From Myxococcus hansupus (GTDB lineage Bacteria; Myxococcota; Myxococcia; Myxococcales; Myxococcaceae), in assembly GCF_000280925.3 (NCBI RefSeq), contig NZ_CP012109.1, positions 6,468,501-6,532,500 of the forward strand: a stretch of 64,000 nt of DNA, written 5' to 3'. The notes beneath the pieces were generated by a model. It made no database searches and was not told the DNA's origin. It saw only the letters and a list, made by a program, of their open reading frames with translations. A program made the position numbers and the translations under genes. Position 1 is the first letter of the stretch; each line of letters begins with the position of its first letter. This document shows positions 9,453 through 17,663 of this stretch, one piece after another.

Positions 9453-10000
9453 GCGGAGGCCGTTCCCTTTCGCGGCGCGGGACGGGGGGCGACGTCCAGG
9501 AGCCGCCGCGCGGTGTCGAAGAAGGTCTGCAACTTGCGCTGCACCGTCTTGCGGGAGACGTCGAGCAGCGTGGCGATCTGCTCCTGCTCCAGCTCATCGA
9601 TGAAGCGGTGGGCCACGACGCGCTGGACGTCCTCCGGGCAATGAGCGAGGACGCGCCTCACCAGGTCCGCCTCCACCAGCAACCGCTCCAGCGCGGCCTC
9701 TGGGGAAGCGCTGGCCTCCGGAGGCGGCGCCAGTCGCGTCAGCGCGAAGGTGGCCTCGGTGCGCCGACGGCGCAGCACCGAGAAGCACTGTCGGTCCGTC
9801 ACGGTGAGCAGCCATGACAGCGGTGAGCCCGCGGCGCGAAGCGGCTTCAGATTCGCGTGGACGCGCAGGAACACCTCCTGCGTCGAATCCCAGGCCAGCG
9901 CCTCGTCGCCGAGCAGCCGCAGACAACGCCGATGCACGGCCTCGCCGTAGCGACGGTAGTAGCCCTCGGTCTGCTCGACCTCGCTCTCCGGCTTGCTCAC
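9449..10000 (-). CDS. ECF-subfamily RNA polymerase sigma factor
   Basis: A 183-residue protein with sigma region 2 (LAWDSTQEVFLRVHANL, residues ~35-52, and a WLLTVTDRQCFSVLRRRR segment) and region 4 (CPEDVQRVVAHRFIDEL, with helix-turn-helix QIATLLDVSRKTVQRKL near residues 140-157). There is no region 1.1 or 3, which fits the ECF group. It starts at GTG 10000 with a GAGGT box upstream. It is the first gene of a three-gene overlapping operon. By family it directs polymerase to a small regulon, probably including its own promoter, when the membrane partner releases it. Confidence 0.92.
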   Translation of the reverse strand: MSKPESEVEQTEGYYRRYGEAVHRRCLRLLGDEALAWDSTQEVFLRVHANLKPLRAAGSPLSWLLTVTDRQCFSVLRRRRTEATFALTRLAPPPEASASPEAALERLLVEADLVRRVLAHCPEDVQRVVAHRFIDELEQEQIATLLDVSRKTVQRKLQTFFDTARRLLDVAPRPAPRKGTASA

Positions 10001-10273
10001 GGACGGACCTCACCCCTGGGTCGATACCCGCCCCATCGCCAGTCTCGCCCGGTACGGGCGACGGGGGAGGCTCGCTCCCCGAAGCGAGACGCATGACCCT
10101 CATTCCGTGGGACATTTCCCGGGCCCTTTACTCAAGGCTTGACGGGAAGCCGTCGAAGCGTTCCCGGCATCCGAGCAGGCCAGGGGCACCAGCCTGAGGG
10201 CTACCTTCCGGGCACATACCGCATCGCCACCGCCCCCGAGCCGAACTGCAGCCGGCGCACCTGCGTGTAGGGC

Positions 10274-11290
10274 TCATCGCATCTTGAGCACCACCCGGAA
10301 ACGGGCGTGGTTGCCCATCATTCGCTCGAAGGCCTCGCCAGCGCGCGCCAGGGGAAACACCTCGTTCTGCGAGCGCACCCCCGTGAGCACGCTGAAGTCC
10401 AGGGTGTCCTGCGAGTCCTGGGGAATGCCGCTGGGCCACCCCTGGATGCGCTGACGCTTCATGATGAGCTGCAGGCTGGTGACGGGAATCGGCTCCGTAC
10501 CCGCGCCCAGCAAGAGCAGAACGCCGTCGCGACCCAGGCCGCCAATCATGGCCGCCGCCAGGCTGCTGCTCGACGCGGTCATCATGATGACGCGCGCCCC
10601 ACCCAGCGCTTGGAGCGCCTTGCCCACGTCGCCCTTCTCCGTGTCGATGTACTCATGGGCGCCCAACTCCTCCGCCAGCTTCCGCTTGTCTGCCCCACGC
10701 GAAATGGCCACGGTGCGGTAGCCCAGCTTGCGCGCGAACTGAATGGCCAGATGCCCCAGGCCGCCAATGCCTTGCACCGCGACCAGCGAGCCCGGCTTCG
10801 CGCCCATGTTCCGCAGCGAGTTGAACGTCGTCACGCCCGCGCACAAGAGCGGCGCGGCGTCCTCGGACTTCATCCCGTCCGGGACGCGGGCCAGGGCCTC
10901 CTGGGGCGCGAGCATGTACTCGGCGTAGCCCCCGTCGTAGCTGATGCCGCAGATCTGCTGGAAGTCGCAGGTCACGAAGTCACCCACGCGGCACGCGGGG
11001 CACTGGCCGCAGTGGCCCCCGTGCCAACCCACGCCCACGTGCTGGCCCGCCTTCCACGCCGTCACCCCGGGCCCCGCCTTGTCGATGCGGCCCACCACTT
11101 CATGGCCGGGCACCCGCGGGTACTGCACGGGCATCCACCCCTCCTTCGTAATCGCATCACTGTGGCAGACGCCGCACGCGTCCACCGCGATGAGCACCTG
11201 TCCAGGGCCAGGCTCGGGGACGTCGCGCTCCACGACTTCGAGAGGGCCCTTCGCCTGCTTCACCTGCACCGCTTTCATCTTCCTGGCCAT
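10274..11290 (-). CDS. zinc-dependent alcohol dehydrogenase
   Basis: A 338-residue medium-chain dehydrogenase. The catalytic zinc site is visible in CGVCHSDAITKEG and PGHEVVG. The structural zinc site has four cysteines (CGQCPACRVGDFVTC). A Rossmann fold follows (VQGIGGLGHLAIQFARKLG). It should oxidise or reduce alcohol/aldehyde pairs with NAD(P). ATG 11290 is chosen because everything upstream is low-complexity and unlike the family; a purine-rich GGGGGAA box precedes it. ATG 11278 (MKAVQ) is an equally family-like alternative. It is a lone gene between the sigma operon and the epimerase gene. The substrate cannot be told from sequence. Confidence 0.92.
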   Translation of the reverse strand: MARKMKAVQVKQAKGPLEVVERDVPEPGPGQVLIAVDACGVCHSDAITKEGWMPVQYPRVPGHEVVGRIDKAGPGVTAWKAGQHVGVGWHGGHCGQCPACRVGDFVTCDFQQICGISYDGGYAEYMLAPQEALARVPDGMKSEDAAPLLCAGVTTFNSLRNMGAKPGSLVAVQGIGGLGHLAIQFARKLGYRTVAISRGADKRKLAEELGAHEYIDTEKGDVGKALQALGGARVIMMTASSSSLAAAMIGGLGRDGVLLLLGAGTEPIPVTSLQLIMKRQRIQGWPSGIPQDSQDTLDFSVLTGVRSQNEVFPLARAGEAFERMMGNHARFRVVLKMR

Positions 11291-11435
11291 CGTGCATTCC
11301 CCCGTGGGTGTGACGAACGCGGGTGAATATGGGCAGGCCCCGAAGTGAAGACGACAGGGCAACCCGCGTTGAGGAGGCGGCCGTACGGGCGGCTGCCTCC
11401 ATGTCGGTGCCAGGATTCCGCGAGCCAGGTCTCTT

Positions 11436-12263
11436 CTATGCGCCCGCCGCGAGCGCGTCGGCGAGGCGGGGGAACTTGGGCTTGAAGCCGAGGTCTTCCC
11501 GGATGCGGCGGCCATCCAGGAGCGCGTCGAAAGCGCGGGCGAACTCAGCGTTCGAGCCATCAGGCGGCTGCGCGCCCACCGACGCGAAGAGCGTGGCGAG
11601 GTCGGGAGCCTCGTCGTCGACGACGTTGTAGATGCGATGCGCGGGCGAAGGTGCCTCGAGCAGACGCGTGACGGCCTGAGCGACGTCGGCGTGGTGGCCA
11701 ATCGACATGCGGTGGGCCGCCGGAAAGCCTCGCATCATCGGGACCACCTCTGGGATGTGAGGGTCGCCGTCGCCGTACACGAACGGCAGGCGAAGCACGC
11801 GCACGTCGAGGTCTTCGACGCCAAGGAGGAAGCGCTCGGCGGCAAGCTTGCTCACCGGATATGCCGCCGTCGGCGCGCAGGGGGCATCCTCGCTGGCGAG
11901 GCGGCCACCATTCGAGCCGTAGACCAAGCCGGTGCTCGTGAAGATGAAGCGTTTCACGGAAGCAGCACGCGCGGCGCTCGCGAGGTGCTGCGTGCCGACG
12001 TCATTGACCGCGTGCGCTTGCTCGGGGGTCGCGCCGCGGAAGAATGCGGCGCAGTGGACCACGGCATCGACGCCGCGCACCGCGGACGAAAGCGAGTCCA
12101 CATCGAGCAGATCGCCCTGGGCGAGCTCGACCCGGGCTTCGTCGAGGGCGGTAGCCCGAGTCAGGTCGCGCACGAGGGCACGTATTTGATGGCCACTTTC
12201 GGCGAGTCGCCTGGTGAGTCGGCTTCCCACTTTTCCGGTCGCTCCGGTGACAAGGATTTTCAT
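11436..12263 (-). CDS. NAD-dependent epimerase/dehydratase-family (extended SDR) protein
   Basis: A 275-residue atypical or extended short-chain dehydrogenase. The N terminus MKILVTGATGKVGSRL is the nucleotide-binding TGxxGxxG motif, which fixes the start at 12263. The active-site Ser/Thr region (FIFTSTGLVYG) and the YPVSKLAAE triad Tyr-Lys are present. It should act on a nucleotide-sugar or another hydroxyl/keto substrate with NAD(P); the exact reaction is unknown. It is divergent from an AraC regulator gene 100 bp away, which probably controls it. Confidence 0.88.
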   Translation of the reverse strand: MKILVTGATGKVGSRLTRRLAESGHQIRALVRDLTRATALDEARVELAQGDLLDVDSLSSAVRGVDAVVHCAAFFRGATPEQAHAVNDVGTQHLASAARAASVKRFIFTSTGLVYGSNGGRLASEDAPCAPTAAYPVSKLAAERFLLGVEDLDVRVLRLPFVYGDGDPHIPEVVPMMRGFPAAHRMSIGHHADVAQAVTRLLEAPSPAHRIYNVVDDEAPDLATLFASVGAQPPDGSNAEFARAFDALLDGRRIREDLGFKPKFPRLADALAAGA

Positions 12264-12285
12264 GTGCGGACCGTAACCATCCGTG

Positions 12286-12318
12286 ACGTGTCGAAGATTG
12301 GAGAAAACGGACACGTGT
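12286..12318. promoter_or_regulatory. candidate operator in AraC/epimerase intergenic region
   Basis: The 100-bp divergent gap holds the inverted repeat ACGTGTC (12286-12292) and GACACGT (12310-12316), 24 bp centre to centre. The right arm also forms the perfect 8-bp palindrome ACACGTGT. Its position between a regulator and its likely target suggests a binding site for the AraC-type protein. There is no experimental support. Confidence 0.35.
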
Positions 12319-12363
12319 GCACCGGCGCTTGCGCCACCGCCGCGCGCGCGCCAAAGTCAGCTC

Positions 12364-13146
12364 ATGCATTCGGGTCCCGTTCACCACAGGCACATTGCGC
12401 CGAGCGCATCGGTCGCGTCCGCCGTGGCCGCGCTGTTCGTGGACGAGCGCGACCACGACCTGCCCGGCGTTTTGATTCCGCGCCCGGAAGTCCATCTCGT
12501 CGTTCGGTTCGGGCCGTCGGCACGACGGGGGCTGGACGCACACGCCTTCGGTGGAAGGCAGCGGGTGCATCGAAAGCTCATTCGCAGCGGGCAACGGACC
12601 GTGACGGCACGCCTTCACCTGGGTTCGCATGAGGCGGTGCTCGGCGTGCCGGTCTCCGAGATTGCCGGGGGCCCCGTCGCGCTCGGGGAGCTGTGGGGCG
12701 ATGCCGCGACCCAGCGGCTCTTCGATCGACTCGGCGACACCCGCGACACGGCCGATGCGGCTGCAATCCTGGAGAGCGCGATCGCTGAGCGCCTCGCACT
12801 CGCGGACGGACGCCGCTCCCCCGCGCAACTCGCCCTCGTCGCAGCGGCGAGGCTGACGAGCGCCCATGTGAACGCCGTCGCTGTCGACATCGGCGTGAGC
12901 GAGCGCCATCTCCGTCGCGTGTTCCGGGAAACCATCGGAGTGAGCCCAAAGGCCTTCGCCAGGCTTGCCCGCTTCCATCACGCGCTACGCGCCGCGACGG
13001 AGGACGAACACGCCCCCTGGGCGAGCATCGCCGCCGAAGCCGGCTACTACGACCAGGCGCATCTGATCTCCGAGTTCCGCGCGTTCACCGGAATGACGCC
13101 GCAGGGATTTCTCGGCGAGCTCCGCGCGGCGCCGCTGCTCGGCTGA
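12364..13146 (+). CDS. AraC-family transcriptional regulator
   Basis: A 260-residue protein. The C-terminal ~100 residues are the AraC/XylS double helix-turn-helix: VNAVAVDIGVSERHLRRVF, then a second helix around WASIAAEAGYYDQAHLISEF and the family signature FRAFTGMTPQGF. The N-terminal ~150 residues form an effector domain rich in His and Arg that I cannot assign. ATG 12364 is preferred to an upstream alternative at 12283 that would overlap the operator region. It is divergent from the epimerase/dehydratase gene, its likely target. Confidence 0.9.
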   Translation: MHSGPVHHRHIAPSASVASAVAALFVDERDHDLPGVLIPRPEVHLVVRFGPSARRGLDAHAFGGRQRVHRKLIRSGQRTVTARLHLGSHEAVLGVPVSEIAGGPVALGELWGDAATQRLFDRLGDTRDTADAAAILESAIAERLALADGRRSPAQLALVAAARLTSAHVNAVAVDIGVSERHLRRVFRETIGVSPKAFARLARFHHALRAATEDEHAPWASIAAEAGYYDQAHLISEFRAFTGMTPQGFLGELRAAPLLG

Positions 13147-13265
13147 CGCCGGGCTCGCCAGCCCCTCCGCGCCGGGGCCTCCCATCCGGCGCCCAAGCCC
13201 GAGGCCATGTCTCTGGATGACGACGAGGCGCCCATCCCGCGCGGCCGTTGAGTTATAGCGGCCGC

Positions 13266-14177
13266 ATGACGTCCTCTCCTCCCCCGCCCCCGGGTGCGGT
13301 CGCCTTCGTGGACCGCTGGCGCGAGCTGTTCGATGCATGTGACTGGTCCGGTCTGCGGGCACACGAGCATCCCGACTTTCCCGAGGACGGCCCTCCCCGT
13401 CAGAACGACAGCTTCATCCGAGGACTCGGAACGAACGGTTTTCAGGTCAAGAGCGCGACGCTGAAGCCCTTCGTGCAGCCCCGGTGGTCCATCTTCCGCA
13501 CGCAGCGACTGCACCCGCAGCCGACGTATTGGTGTGACCTGGTGCTGAAAGACGCGAAGGGCCACGAGACCGAGGCCTTCATCGCCCTGGCGCCCTGGGA
13601 GGGCACCGAGGGGACCTTCCGCGCCTCGTACTACGTCCAGCTTCCCCCGAAGAAGAAGATTGCCCCGCTGGACCTGGGCAAGGAGCGCCAGCGCGTCGCG
13701 AAGTTCCTCGCCAAGGCCGTGAAGGACTTCGCCCGGGTCCAGGATGAACGGCCGCTCCAGTGGCTGGAGCTCCAGTACTCCACCGACAACGGGACGCTGA
13801 ACGTGAGCTTCGACCTCGACCCGGCGGCCGAGCCGGGACGAGGCAACGCGATGACCCATTTCGGCTTCGCGGAGCTCCTCGTCCCACGCTGGGCCGACGT
13901 GAAGGAGCACAGGCCGTCCCTGGTGAGCTTCGATGGCGCGAAACTCGCGGCCCGCGAGGATGGAACCTGGGGCACGCCCGAGGCGCACGCGCGCCTCGAG
14001 GAGCACTTGGGGAAGATGCTCGTCGCGACGCTGCTCGACATGCGGGACAGCGGCCAGTTCATGGCCCTGCGCGCCTCGCCCACCGCGGAGCTGGGGGTCG
14101 AGGAGTACGAAGGCCACTTCGGCTGGCCCGACTACGAGGAGCGCGGGCGAGAGAACAGGATTGCGTCGTCCCCATAG
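13266..14177 (+). CDS. hypothetical protein
   Basis: A 303-residue protein I do not recognise. It begins MTSSPPPPPG and has no signal peptide or membrane segment. A tryptophan/aspartate-rich first half (RWRELFDACDWSGLRAHEHPDF) is followed by a Lys-rich section around residue 135 (QLPPKKKIAPLDLGKERQR), then mixed alpha/beta sequence. The ATG at 13266 is used; an in-frame TTG six codons upstream is less likely. It stands alone, convergent with the di-haem peroxidase gene across a strong hairpin. Codon usage is typical of the window. Confidence 0.78.
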   Translation: MTSSPPPPPGAVAFVDRWRELFDACDWSGLRAHEHPDFPEDGPPRQNDSFIRGLGTNGFQVKSATLKPFVQPRWSIFRTQRLHPQPTYWCDLVLKDAKGHETEAFIALAPWEGTEGTFRASYYVQLPPKKKIAPLDLGKERQRVAKFLAKAVKDFARVQDERPLQWLELQYSTDNGTLNVSFDLDPAAEPGRGNAMTHFGFAELLVPRWADVKEHRPSLVSFDGAKLAAREDGTWGTPEAHARLEEHLGKMLVATLLDMRDSGQFMALRASPTAELGVEEYEGHFGWPDYEERGRENRIASSP

Positions 14178-14195
14178 CGCCGCGCATGGAGACAC

Positions 14196-14224
14196 GGCGT
14201 GGCCCAGGCGGGCTGGGCCACGCC
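14196..14224. terminator. bidirectional hairpin terminator
   Basis: Perfect 11-bp arms GGCGTGGCCCA / TGGGCCACGCC with a 7-base loop lie in the 82-bp gap between two convergent genes (stops at 14177 and 14260). The T tract is weak on both strands, as is common in high-GC genomes. Confidence 0.65.
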
Positions 14225-14259
14225 CCCTTCCATGCGTCGAATTCACGGAGGCGCCAACG

Positions 14260-15330
14260 TCACCTTCCGCCAGGCGGCAGCCCGCTTGGAACACGTTCCG
14301 GGACCGTTCGGTCGAAGGTGCCGTCGGAGAGTGCCTCGAAGAATGCGCGCAGGTCGTCCCCACCTCCGAGCGGTGGCTCGACGTCCCCTTCGAGGAGCGG
14401 GTCGGTGACTTCAAGGTTGTGATAGAAGTCGATCGACGCATCGAGCGTCTTCACGGAACCGTTGTGCATATACGGCGCGGTGAGCGTAATCATGCGCAAC
14501 GTTGGCGTCCGGAACTCCCTCGTTCCCGGTCCGAGGTCCGGCTCGTCGGACACAACCGGCAGTCGGTGCAGCTTGAAGTCCGACAGCATCGGCCCCGAAT
14601 GGCAGCGCGCGCAGCCTTGCGCGACAAAGCCATGCATGCCACGAATCTGGGCGGGGGTCATCGCCTTGTCATCACCCGCCAGATAGCGATCGAACGAGGT
14701 GGGGGTCGGAACCAGCGTTCGCTCGAATGCTGCAATCGCCTTGGCGAGCGTCGTGTCGCTGATGCCTTGATTGCCGAACGCCGCGTCGAACAGCTCGACG
14801 TACTCCGGAATCTCCGAGAGTCGCCTCACGAGTTCGTCGAGGATTTTGTCTTCGGCGAAAGCCGAGCCCCGCATCTCAAGCGCGTTCTTGAGCGGTCCGA
14901 GTGCCTGCGATTCGAGCGAAACCGTCCGGTGATCCCAGAACATCGGCGCCGCTTCGGGCGCGACCATTCCTTCCGTGGTCAGTCCGTTGAAGGCGGTGAA
15001 GAGCACCGACAGCGAATTGCGGCCAACGCGCGCGCCGGGCCCTTCAGCGCGGGCTGGCCCTACACCCCGACCGCCCACGCCGACCGAAACAGCGAGCCCG
15101 TCGCTGTATCCAAAATCAGGATGGTGACAGGTCGCGCATGCGACGTCGCGATTGCCCGAGAGAATCGGGTCCCAGAACAAGGCCCTCCCGAGCTCGACAG
15201 CCTCCGGGCGGGTCGGATTGTCGGCGGGGGCGGGGACGAGAGTTGGGAGCGAAGAGAGCGTCTCGTTCTGCGCGGGCGTCAAGGTGCAGCCGACGAGCAG
15301 CGCGGCGAACAACGCAGGTCGAAACGTCAT
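14260..15330 (-). CDS. di-haem cytochrome c peroxidase/MauG-family lipoprotein
   Basis: A 356-residue protein with a lipobox-like start (ALFAALLVGC). It carries two c-type haem motifs: CATCHH (about residue 66) and CARCHS (about residue 228). Family landmarks LGRALFWDPILSGN, NSLSVLFTAFNG, FWDHRTVSLESQ and FRTPTLRMITLTAPYMHNGS are all present. By family it is periplasmic and either reduces peroxide with electrons from small cytochromes or performs MauG-like oxidation. ATG 15330 overlaps the stop of the upstream membrane-protein gene (ATGA), so the two form an operon. Confidence 0.93.
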   Translation of the reverse strand: MTFRPALFAALLVGCTLTPAQNETLSSLPTLVPAPADNPTRPEAVELGRALFWDPILSGNRDVACATCHHPDFGYSDGLAVSVGVGGRGVGPARAEGPGARVGRNSLSVLFTAFNGLTTEGMVAPEAAPMFWDHRTVSLESQALGPLKNALEMRGSAFAEDKILDELVRRLSEIPEYVELFDAAFGNQGISDTTLAKAIAAFERTLVPTPTSFDRYLAGDDKAMTPAQIRGMHGFVAQGCARCHSGPMLSDFKLHRLPVVSDEPDLGPGTREFRTPTLRMITLTAPYMHNGSVKTLDASIDFYHNLEVTDPLLEGDVEPPLGGGDDLRAFFEALSDGTFDRTVPERVPSGLPPGGR

Positions 15331-15935
15331 AGCTTCACCCCGAGCCATGCGGTCGCATACCCTCGATTGGGGAGGGACTCCGAGCCGGTGTAGACCTTGT
15401 AGAACGATGCTGGCAGGACGATGTGGTCCCAGCCCACGCCGACATCCAGACGGTGACTGATTCGAACTCCAATGGCGATGTCGGCGGTCAGCTCCGCGCC
15501 GAAATCGGTGGCGCTCACCGTTCGTTGGGGCAACACGAGACTGACGCGCTCGACGTGCCCCGTCGCTCCACCCCCGAGCTGAAGCCATGGGGACACCGGT
15601 GAGTTCGGCCATGGCGAGGCACGAATTCCTCCGCCGACCTTCGTGAGATATCGCTGCGCGCCATCGAAGAAGACCGCGCCGACCTCTCCCTGGGCGACCA
15701 GTTGGAAATGGCGTCCGAGTTGCCATCCCACCGTGACGCCCACGAGCGGTCCGGGGATTTCGTAGATCAGGAACATCGGGAAGACGACCCCGCCACGCAA
15801 CGTCACCTCGGGGGAGCGCTTCCCATCATCGGTGGGTCCAGGCGCTGCGTGCGCGCGACCGGCCCCCAAGAGGACCATTCCCACCGTGACGGCCACGAGG
15901 AACCCACCAAGCTTCGTCTTGTACGCAAACGCCAT
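15327..15935 (-). CDS. predicted outer-membrane beta-barrel protein
   Basis: A 202-residue protein with a signal peptide (LGGFLVAVTVGMVLLGAGRAHA) and alternating-strand sequence typical of small outer-membrane barrels (VGVTVGWQLGRHFQLVAQGEVG, shortened reading; DIAIGVRISHRLDVGVGWD). It ends ATAWLGVKL, close to a barrel C terminus. ATG 15935 gives a clean signal peptide. Its last codon overlaps the start of the di-haem peroxidase gene, so the two proteins are probably made together; whether they interact is unknown. Confidence 0.75.
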   Translation of the reverse strand: MAFAYKTKLGGFLVAVTVGMVLLGAGRAHAAPGPTDDGKRSPEVTLRGGVVFPMFLIYEIPGPLVGVTVGWQLGRHFQLVAQGEVGAVFFDGAQRYLTKVGGGIRASPWPNSPVSPWLQLGGGATGHVERVSLVLPQRTVSATDFGAELTADIAIGVRISHRLDVGVGWDHIVLPASFYKVYTGSESLPNRGYATAWLGVKL

Positions 15936-16110
15936 GAGCCATGGGCTCTCATGCGGCGCGGCGCATGGCCATCCATCTCCGACCAACCGTTCTCCGCTTC
16001 GAACGAGCGGGGGGCGCGTTCGGACGAACCGTCGGCCGTGCCACCCCGCGGTTCGCCAGGCTCGGACGGAGCGAGCCTTCGCGAGGGGCTCCAACGCCCC
16101 CGGGGCCGGC

Positions 16111-16149
16111 CTCAGGATGACGAGGGAGACGCCCCAGAGTCATCCTGAG
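16111..16149. repeat. 11-bp inverted repeat at gene end (possible terminator)
   Basis: CTCAGGATGAC (16111-16121) and GTCATCCTGAG (16139-16149) are perfect complements separated by 17 bases. The left arm includes the stop codon of the minus-strand DUF3592 gene and the right arm lies inside its coding sequence. No T tract follows on the minus strand, so a terminator role is only possible. Confidence 0.4.
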
Positions 16150-16585
16150 ACGCTTCCGGCGCCGCCTTCGCGAAGAGCACCAGCCCTCCGAGGAGGATGT
16201 GGAAGAGCGCGATGGCGCTGATGAACAGGGCCAGTCCCGGTGTCGTCACGCCCTGCCCCTCCGGGAAGCTGCGGCGCGGGTCGCTGTGGCCATGGACCAC
16301 CTGGATGCGGTCCCCCACGCGCAACTGTTTCCACAGCGTCGAGGAGATGTTCCGCCGGTGTTCCAGCCGCTGGGTGCCGTCCACGGGGGTGAAGGCGTAG
16401 ATGAGCACGTACTCGCTGTCATCCGTGCCCGCGAGGAACATCTTCTTCACCACCGTGCCTTCCGCGACCCGCCCCTCACGGACGATGCGCACGTCCCGCT
16501 GGTAGCTCCCCCAGACCGCCACGGTCATGAAGACCCCCACCACCACGAACACCCCACCCAAGACACGTGCCGCGATGTGGGACAT
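16112..16585 (-). CDS. DUF3592-type small membrane protein
   Basis: A 157-residue protein with two membrane helices: residues ~5-25 (VLGGVFVVVGVFMTVAVWG) and ~115-140 (GLALFISAIALFHILLGGLVLF). Between them lies an extracytoplasmic domain with the DUF3592 pattern (EGTVVKKMF, YAFTPVDG, LRVGDRIQVVHGHSDPRRS). ATG 16585 follows GGGAGG. The function of this family is unknown. It is a distant relative of the larger DUF3592 protein at 35.3 kb. Downstream of it the strand continues to the peroxidase pair, after 176 bp. Confidence 0.82.
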   Translation of the reverse strand: MSHIAARVLGGVFVVVGVFMTVAVWGSYQRDVRIVREGRVAEGTVVKKMFLAGTDDSEYVLIYAFTPVDGTQRLEHRRNISSTLWKQLRVGDRIQVVHGHSDPRRSFPEGQGVTTPGLALFISAIALFHILLGGLVLFAKAAPEASQDDSGASPSSS

Positions 16586-16760
16586 GCCGTGCAGCCTCCC
16601 GTGCCACACGCTCTAAGCAGGGGGAGGCCGACCCGAAACAGCGTTTGCGTGAAGTGGGGCGGCCGTCACCGAATATCGCCGGGACATCGTCGCGCAACCC
16701 CGTGCAAGCACTGGAAGCCAGCGCCCGCGGGATGAAGCCGGCGATGCCGTGAAATGAGGT

Positions 16761-17345
16761 TCAGTCGCAGGCGCGGCGGCACTCGCCCACACACTTCGCC
16801 TTGTTCTTGGCGCCCTTGCAGTTGCTGTTGCACGCGCGCTTGCATTGGGTGACCGCTTCGGAAACTCCGCTCTCGGAGCCACCACCTTCGTCGCTGTCAG
16901 ACTCCGTCATCGGCTTCAGGTCGGCGCAGACCGCCCAGTCCACGTCTTTGTCGTCGAACTGGATGTGGGCGAGCTTGCCGTACACCTCATCGACCGTGCC
17001 ATTCGTGAACGTGCGGGCGGTGCTCCATCGGGCCTGAACGCGGTCCCCCACGGCGGCGGAACAGGTATCGTCCTTGGGCGGGTGGGACACAGCGCCCTGC
17101 GGCTCGACGTCCTTGAGCAGCGCCCAGCCGATGTTGGTGTCGGCGAAGCGCAGTTTGGCCAGCTTGCCGTAGACCTCGAGCACCGTGGCCTTCTGCTTCT
17201 TGCGCTTGCCCAGCGGCGCCTTCACCTTCGCGCCTTCGGAAAACTTCTCGCCCGCGAGGTCCTCAGCCGTGAGCTCGGGCTGACCCTTCGAGCACGAGAG
17301 GAGAGACAGCAGACACAACGCCACCATGGATTTGAAGAGATTCAC
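16761..17345 (-). CDS. lipoprotein with tandem SH3/Tudor-like repeats and symmetric Cys tail
   Basis: A 194-residue protein with the lipobox LLSLLSC (Cys18). Two ~45-residue repeats follow: one with VYGKLAKLRFADTNIGWALL (~58-78), the second with VYGKLAHIQFDDKDVDWAVC (~122-142). Each is preceded by a basic or GDRVQARW strand, like Tudor/agenet-type small barrels. An acidic Ser/Gly linker leads to a C-terminal module with six cysteines spaced CX3CX3C-X8-CX3CX3C, a symmetric alpha-hairpin pattern likely closed by disulfides. I know no named family with this architecture. The start codon is 17345. It stands alone on the minus strand. Confidence 0.82.
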   Translation of the reverse strand: MNLFKSMVALCLLSLLSCSKGQPELTAEDLAGEKFSEGAKVKAPLGKRKKQKATVLEVYGKLAKLRFADTNIGWALLKDVEPQGAVSHPPKDDTCSAAVGDRVQARWSTARTFTNGTVDEVYGKLAHIQFDDKDVDWAVCADLKPMTESDSDEGGGSESGVSEAVTQCKRACNSNCKGAKNKAKCVGECRRACD

Positions 17346-17663
17346 GAAAACGAACCCTACGTCAGCCTTTCAATGTCTCGCCACACATTCGTAGGGTGGG
17401 TCAAGACTCGGCTGCGGCATGGCGCCAAGGGCTGCCCTCTTCACGCCGATTCGCATCGGCGTCGCGCGGGTCTGGTGGGTTCGGTGTCCTATGGAGCCGA
17501 GGAGCTGACCACCCGAGCGGGATGGAACTCCCCGGACTCCATCGTCAACAGGGACGGGAAGAAGACCAGGTTCTGCGTCGCTGCGAGCCACATTCGCCCA
17601 TCGCCGGGGCCTGGAAGCCAGTCCAGAACTCAAGACGGAGACGAATGCGCTATCACATCCAAA
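17346..17663. other. intergenic, no supported gene
   Basis: These 318 bases separate two minus-strand genes. On the plus strand about 17467-17600 reads WNSPDSIVNRDGKK with G/C-rich third positions and no good start, so it could be a scrap of an old gene. Nothing else is supported. Confidence 0.4.

Noticed and set aside
13933..15393. 486-codon plus-strand frame over the di-haem peroxidase
   Set aside because: It runs antisense to a gene with two CXXCH motifs and family blocks, and through a convergent terminator; no domain was seen.
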